19,972 bases of DNA from assembly GCA_034722015.1 (NCBI GenBank), contig JAYENI010000281.1, forward strand, positions 1-19,972, given 5' to 3'. Of the stretch, positions 16,222 through 19,972 are shown in pieces. Source of the stretch: JAJDOJ01 sp034722015. GTDB taxonomy: Bacteria; Pseudomonadota; Gammaproteobacteria; JAJDOJ01. Below the pieces are notes generated by a model. That model had not been told where the DNA came from. It did no database searches and saw nothing but the letters and a program-made list of their open reading frames with translations. Made by a program: the position numbers and the translations under genes. How positions within the stretch are numbered: position 1 is the first letter of the stretch; each line of letters opens with the position of its first letter.

Positions 16222-18492
16222 CTAGCGCTTGCCCGCACGCACCAGACCACCGAGCCCTGCCCGGACCAGTTCCCGGTTCAGGGTCTCCCGGATCATGACC
16301 GGGTCTTCGAGCTTCAGTACCGATTCGAGAATCTCCGCCGACCTGGCCCGCGTAAAACTCGAAATCATCCACTTGACGCGCGAAAGCCCCGAGACCGTCA
16401 CACTGAGGTTGTCCATCCCCATGCCTAGCAACAGGATCGCCGACGCCGGATCGCTGGCCATTTCTCCGCAGACGCCCACCGTCCTCTTGGCGGCATGCGC
16501 CCCGTGTACGACATCGATCAACGCCCGCAGCACGGCCGGGTGCATGGTGCGGTAAAGGTCCGCGACCTGGGCATTGTTCCGGTCCACGGCGAGCAGATAC
16601 TGAACCAGGTCGTTGGTCCCCACGCTGACGAACGCGACCCTGGACGCAATCGTCTGCGCCATGTACACGGCCGATGGCACCTCGATCATGACGCCCATCT
16701 CGGGTATCACCGCCTCGACGCCTTCCTCGACCAGTTCGGACCACGCCTGGCGGACCAGCGCGAGCGCTTCGTCCACCTCGCTCACGGCGCTGATCATGGG
16801 AAACATCACCTTGAGATTGTTCAGGCCGACGTTTGCGCGCAGCATCGCGCGCACCTGCGTCAGGAAAATTTCGGGATGGTCAAGCGTGATGCGAATGCCC
16901 CTCCAGCCCAGGAAGGGGTTGTCTTCCTCGATCGGGAAATAGGGCAGGGTCTTGTCCCCCCCCACATCCAGGGTCCGGAGCGTTACCGGCCGGGGCGCCA
17001 CCGATTCCAGCACCTGACGGTAGATTCGGGTCTGTTCCTGTTCACCGGGAAACCGGTCCCTGACCATGAAGGGAAACTCGGTGCGGTAGAGACCCACACC
17101 GTCCGAACCCGCCATAAACGCCACATTGATGTCCGCCAGCAGCCCGCTGTTGACGTAGACAGGCACCCGTTCGCCGTCCGGTGTGAACGCCGGTTTCGCC
17201 GCCCGTTCCGCCAGCCCTTCGGAGAGCTCCTTCTCCTCGCGCTGCAACCGTTCGTATTCGACGCGGATCTGTGCCCCCGGCTCCAGATAGATCCGGCCGG
17301 TGTACCCGTCGACGATCACCTCGCGTCCGTCCAGTCGGCCGTAGGGCAGATCGACCGCACCCATGACCGCCGGGATCTCCAGGGCGCGGGCAAGAATCGC
17401 AACGTGGGACGACGCCGACCCTCGACCCGAAATCACGCCCATCAGCCTGTCGGGATCGATATCGGCGAGTTCCGCCACACTTACGTTCTCACCGACCAGC
17501 ACGAGTTTTGATGGCTGTCCTTCACCGGACTGCCGCGGGGTCTTTTCCAGGTACATCAGCAACCGTCTACCCAGGTCACGGATGTCCTCCCCTCGCTCGC
17601 GGAGATAGGCGTCGTCCATCTCATCGAAGACCGACGCGTTCTCGGCGATACTGTCGCGCAGGGCGGCGGGCGCCCATTTCCCCGCACGGATTCCTTCCAC
17701 GGTACGCTGGGTGAGGGCGTCGCTACCGAGGATCATGATATAGGCGTCGAACAGCGCCCGTTCCTCGGCCGGTAGTATGCGCCCCATGCGCTCCTTGAGC
17801 CGCAGCAGTTCGGTTTGCACGCTCTGAACCGCATCCTGAAACAGCCGCACCTCCGCCTTGATATCCGCAGGGACCCGGTCGGGTACGGCGCTCAGGTTCG
17901 CACTGGGATAAGCGACCCAGGCGGTACCGATCGCTACGCCGGGCGCGCCTTCGACACCGCGAATGGACAGATCCGAGTCGTCACTCCCCAGGCGCAGGGC
18001 ATCCATCCCGCCGCTGAGTTCGGCGTGAATGATCGTACCCGCAAGCTGGGCGGCCAGCGTAATAAGAAATGCGGTGTGTTCGTCGTCGAACCTGCGCTGC
18101 TCTCGCTGCTGGACCACGAGGACGCCCAGGAGCTTGCGGTGCTGGACGATAGGAATGCCGAGGAAAGCCCGGTAGCGCTCTTCTCCGGTCTGCGGAAAGT
18201 ATTTGTATCGCGGATGCCTGGGCGCATCTTCGAGGTTGATCGGCTCGGCGCGTTGCGCGACCAGCCCGACCAGCCCTTCATTGAAATCTATCCTGACGTT
18301 GAACAGGCACTCCGGGTTCAGGCCGTCCGTGGCCATCAGCAGGAGTTCGGAGGTTCCCGGGCGCACCAGGAAGACAGAGCAGACGTCGACATGCAGTACC
18401 CTCTTGACACGCCGAACGATGATTTCCAGTGCGCGGCCATGATCGGCTGCGGAATTGACTTCCTGGATGATTCGCTGCAGGAGATCAAGCAT
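16222..18492 (-). CDS. ptsP: phosphoenolpyruvate-protein phosphotransferase of the nitrogen PTS (EI-Ntr)
   Basis: First enzyme of the regulatory nitrogen PTS: it takes phosphate from PEP and passes it to NPr (PtsO), which feeds EIIA-Ntr (PtsN). The 756-residue protein has an N-terminal GAF domain (about 1-160), which senses glutamine/2-oxoglutarate status in known members. The EI N-terminal domain follows (about 175-320). The swivelling phosphohistidine domain has GRGSASSHVAILARALEIPA with the active His363. The C-terminal PEP-binding barrel holds LRTLDVGGDKTLPYF, SVGTNDLVQYLLAVDRNN and CGEMASDP. The ATG at 18492 lies 20 bp after the rppH stop, within a small hairpin (CCACG/CGTGG), and has a poor ribosome site, so coupling to rppH is likely. 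The rppH-ptsP order is the same as in E. coli and Pseudomonas. Confidence 0.97.
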   Translation of the reverse strand: MLDLLQRIIQEVNSAADHGRALEIIVRRVKRVLHVDVCSVFLVRPGTSELLLMATDGLNPECLFNVRIDFNEGLVGLVAQRAEPINLEDAPRHPRYKYFPQTGEERYRAFLGIPIVQHRKLLGVLVVQQREQRRFDDEHTAFLITLAAQLAGTIIHAELSGGMDALRLGSDDSDLSIRGVEGAPGVAIGTAWVAYPSANLSAVPDRVPADIKAEVRLFQDAVQSVQTELLRLKERMGRILPAEERALFDAYIMILGSDALTQRTVEGIRAGKWAPAALRDSIAENASVFDEMDDAYLRERGEDIRDLGRRLLMYLEKTPRQSGEGQPSKLVLVGENVSVAELADIDPDRLMGVISGRGSASSHVAILARALEIPAVMGAVDLPYGRLDGREVIVDGYTGRIYLEPGAQIRVEYERLQREEKELSEGLAERAAKPAFTPDGERVPVYVNSGLLADINVAFMAGSDGVGLYRTEFPFMVRDRFPGEQEQTRIYRQVLESVAPRPVTLRTLDVGGDKTLPYFPIEEDNPFLGWRGIRITLDHPEIFLTQVRAMLRANVGLNNLKVMFPMISAVSEVDEALALVRQAWSELVEEGVEAVIPEMGVMIEVPSAVYMAQTIASRVAFVSVGTNDLVQYLLAVDRNNAQVADLYRTMHPAVLRALIDVVHGAHAAKRTVGVCGEMASDPASAILLLGMGMDNLSVTVSGLSRVKWMISSFTRARSAEILESVLKLEDPVMIRETLNRELVRAGLGGLVRAGKR

Positions 18493-18512
18493 GCGCCACG
18501 TTCAGATCGTGG

Positions 18513-19022
18513 TCAGTAATGTCCAACGGGCCGTAACGGAGATTCTCCGTCCGCGAAGACCAGGGGCGCAAGCTCTTGCAGGGCGCGTTCATAGACATGG
18601 CGCTTGAAAAAAACGACGTCGCGTGCCGGTTGCCAGTAGTCAACCCAGCGCCAACCATCGAACTCCGGCCGGTGCGACGACGACAGATTGACGTCCGACT
18701 CGCTGCCGATCATCTTTAACATGAACCAGACCTGCTTCTGCCCGATACAGCAAGGCTTCACGTGGTGGCGAATCATGCGGCGCGGCAGACGGTAACGGAG
18801 CCATCCCCGGGTGGCCCCGATCACCTCAACGTGTTCAGCCCGCAGGCCGGTCTCTTCCCGCAGCTCACGAAACATCGCCTCTTGCGGCGTCTCGTGGCTT
18901 CGGATACCGCCCTGGGGAAACTGCCAGGCATTCTGGCCCGACCGCTTGCACCAAAACACGCTCTGCACTTCGTTACACAGGATAATGCCTACATTGGGCC
19001 TGAATCCATCCGCATCAATCAC
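18513..19022 (-). CDS. rppH: RNA pyrophosphohydrolase RppH
   Basis: Nudix hydrolase that removes pyrophosphate from mRNA 5' ends, making 5'-monophosphate RNA for RNase E decay. The 169-residue protein has a complete Nudix box at 38-60 (G-x5-E-x7-REUxEExGU), with Glu53, Glu56 and Glu57 as metal ligands. It also shows the RppH-type segments NAWQFPQGGI, TRGWLRYRLPRR, CIGQKQVWF and PEFDGWRWVDYW. I use the GTG start at 19022 (MIDADGFRPNVGI), which aligns exactly with the E. coli N-terminus. The upstream sequence has GAGCC as a weak ribosome site. It is first in an operon with ptsP and divergent from the HAD gene. I found TTGACG at 19071-19076 (minus) but no good -10 partner. Confidence 0.96.
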   Translation of the reverse strand: MIDADGFRPNVGIILCNEVQSVFWCKRSGQNAWQFPQGGIRSHETPQEAMFRELREETGLRAEHVEVIGATRGWLRYRLPRRMIRHHVKPCCIGQKQVWFMLKMIGSESDVNLSSSHRPEFDGWRWVDYWQPARDVVFFKRHVYERALQELAPLVFADGESPLRPVGHY

Positions 19023-19155
19023 TTGTGGCTCTAAATCAGGAATATTCAGGATTCATTTTTCCACATGGCCCGTCAATGGGCAAATCCGGTATCTTGGCCG
19101 CAGGGACCCGGATAGAATGCCACGTCCCGCTGGGTCGCCGCGTTTGGAAAATCTA

Positions 19156-19845
19156 ATGAGTGTTGCGCTATTCGATCTCGACAATACGCTTCTCGGAGGA
19201 GACAGCGACTACCTCTGGGGACGTTTCCTCGTCAATCGCGGCGTGGTCAACGGCGAGGAGTACGAGCGCCGGAACCAGGAGTTCTACGAGCACTATCATG
19301 ACGGGACGCTGGATATCTATGAATTCGCGCGATTCGCCTACCGTCCGCTGGCGGATAATCCGCTGGACGAACTGAAAATGCTGCGGGTCGAGTACGTGCG
19401 GGAGCATATCCGTCCAATCGTCCTGCCTGCCGCCGTTGAACTACTGGAGAAACACCGCAAACGCGGCGACCGGCTCGTCATCATCACGGCGACCAACCGG
19501 TTCGTTACCCGGCCAATCGCAGACGAACTGGGCGTAGGCGACCTTATCGCGACGGAACCGGAGTTTCGGGAAGGCGCTTACACGGGTGAACTCGCCGGTA
19601 TTCCCTGTTTCCGCGAGGGAAAGGTGGAGCGCCTGCGCCAATGGCTGGACGAACACGGGGAAAACCTGGAGGACAGCTGGTTCTACAGCGATTCTCACAA
19701 CGACATTCCGCTTCTGGAACAGGTGACCCGCGCGATCGCTGTCAATCCCGATGACACGCTACGCCGTGTCGCCTCGGAGAAAGGCTGGCCCATCATTTCG
19801 CTGCGCGAGCCTGAGGCAGACACGCAGACGGGCAGCGCGGGATGA
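19156..19845 (+). CDS. HAD-IB family phosphatase (SerB-like)
   Basis: A 229-residue haloacid-dehalogenase phosphatase of subfamily IB, probably cytoplasmic. Motif I is FDLDNTLL (nucleophile Asp7, acid/base Asp9), motif II is VIITATN, and motif IV is YSDSHNDIPLLE for magnesium binding. A helical cap (about 20-95) lies between motifs I and II, as in SerB-type enzymes. The substrate is unknown; relatives act on phosphoserine, histidinol-phosphate or similar small phosphates. I chose the ATG at 19156 because MSVALFDLDN is the usual start of the family; the frame is open further upstream without homology. From memory, the same gene lies divergent from rppH-ptsP in Pseudomonas. Its TGA overlaps the next ATG by the four bases ATGA, indicating translational coupling. 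Confidence 0.9.
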   Translation: MSVALFDLDNTLLGGDSDYLWGRFLVNRGVVNGEEYERRNQEFYEHYHDGTLDIYEFARFAYRPLADNPLDELKMLRVEYVREHIRPIVLPAAVELLEKHRKRGDRLVIITATNRFVTRPIADELGVGDLIATEPEFREGAYTGELAGIPCFREGKVERLRQWLDEHGENLEDSWFYSDSHNDIPLLEQVTRAIAVNPDDTLRRVASEKGWPIISLREPEADTQTGSAG

Positions 19846-19972
19846 TACGCCCCGAGCAGGAACTGGACGAGCTGTTGCAGTACTACCGCTGGCTGCGGGT
19901 GTACGGGTACAACGACGGACATAGCGGGAATGCCTCGATGCGCATCGCAAGTGCCGTCTGGATCACACCGAC
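19842..19972 (+). CDS. class II aldolase/adducin family protein, partial (N-terminus only)
   Basis: The first 43 residues of a protein cut by the right edge. It begins MIRPEQELDELLQYYRWLRV and continues with YGYNDGHSGNASMRI and WITPT. The NDGHSGNAS stretch and the following WITP match the start of class II aldolase/adducin domains (fuculose-phosphate aldolase fold), where this segment lines the substrate phosphate site. The metal-binding histidines would come later and are not visible. The start overlaps the HAD stop codon (ATGA), so the two are translated together, suggesting a linked pathway in sugar-phosphate metabolism or repair. The substrate cannot be inferred. Confidence 0.8.
   Translation, partial: MIRPEQELDELLQYYRWLRVYGYNDGHSGNASMRIASAVWITP

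Noticed and set aside
16495..17511. A 338-codon open frame on the plus strand inside ptsP
   Set aside because: It lies antisense to a ptsP gene that has every family motif. Its translation is rich in His, Arg and Gln with no domain, the usual mirror of a GC-rich gene.
18811..19155. In-frame upstream extension of the HAD phosphatase
   Set aside because: It overlaps rppH on the other strand and lacks homology. The family starts directly before FDLDNTLL.

Overview
This window looks like chromosomal core DNA of a gammaproteobacterium. The rRNA operon layout (16S, tRNA-Ile, tRNA-Ala, 23S), the protein sequences and the gene order (rrn, tyrS/tyrZ, M23 peptidase, anmK, erpA, a DUF6776-type gene, argC; and HAD phosphatase, rppH, ptsP) all point that way. 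From memory the first block resembles the Pseudomonas aeruginosa PA0661-PA0668 neighbourhood and the second PA0335-PA0337. The sequence does not let me name a genus. Several genes here (HemJ instead of HemG/HemY, the Bfd/Bfr pair, the erpA context) fit an aerobic or microaerobic organism.

Positions 1-5112 hold an rRNA operon on the minus strand: 23S (its 3' end and 5S lie off the left edge), tRNA-Ala(UGC), tRNA-Ile(GAU) and 16S. The 16S leader has two tandem sigma70 promoters, a boxB/boxA antitermination module, and one arm of the RNase III processing stem, whose other arm lies just past the 16S 3' end. A second boxB/boxA pair sits ahead of 23S. The tyrS stop codon lies about 20 bp before the P1 -35 box, so tyrS transcription probably runs into the operon.

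Positions 5133-9553 carry tyrS (minus), then divergently a secreted or anchored M23 peptidase and anmK (plus), both concerned with murein turnover. The Fe-S carrier gene erpA (minus) converges on anmK. Its promoter region carries a near-consensus IscR type 1 operator. Positions 9657-11564 carry argC and a membrane coiled-coil protein of the DUF6776 type (both minus).

Positions 11817-16041 (plus) hold a ClC-family anion transporter and then an iron/heme block: bfd under a Fur box, bfr with its own candidate promoter and an unidentified inverted-repeat operator, hemJ (protoporphyrinogen oxidase), and a small PepSY-type membrane protein. In Pseudomonas hemJ lies next to argC, so the clc-bfd-bfr stretch looks like an insertion into, or rearrangement of, an ancestral argC-hemJ junction. 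Together erpA, bfd, bfr and hemJ cover Fe-S delivery, iron release, iron storage and porphyrin synthesis, each with visible or suspected iron-linked control.

Positions 16096-16219 hold a 124-bp element with imperfect terminal inverted repeats between convergent genes. Positions 16222-19972 hold rppH-ptsP (minus), divergent from a HAD-IB phosphatase that overlaps a class II aldolase gene cut by the right edge. I found no CRISPR array, phage, transposase or defence system. The most interesting content is regulatory (IscR, Fur and the bfr operator), plus the channel-like ClC residues, the hemJ/PepSY pairing and the inverted-repeat element.
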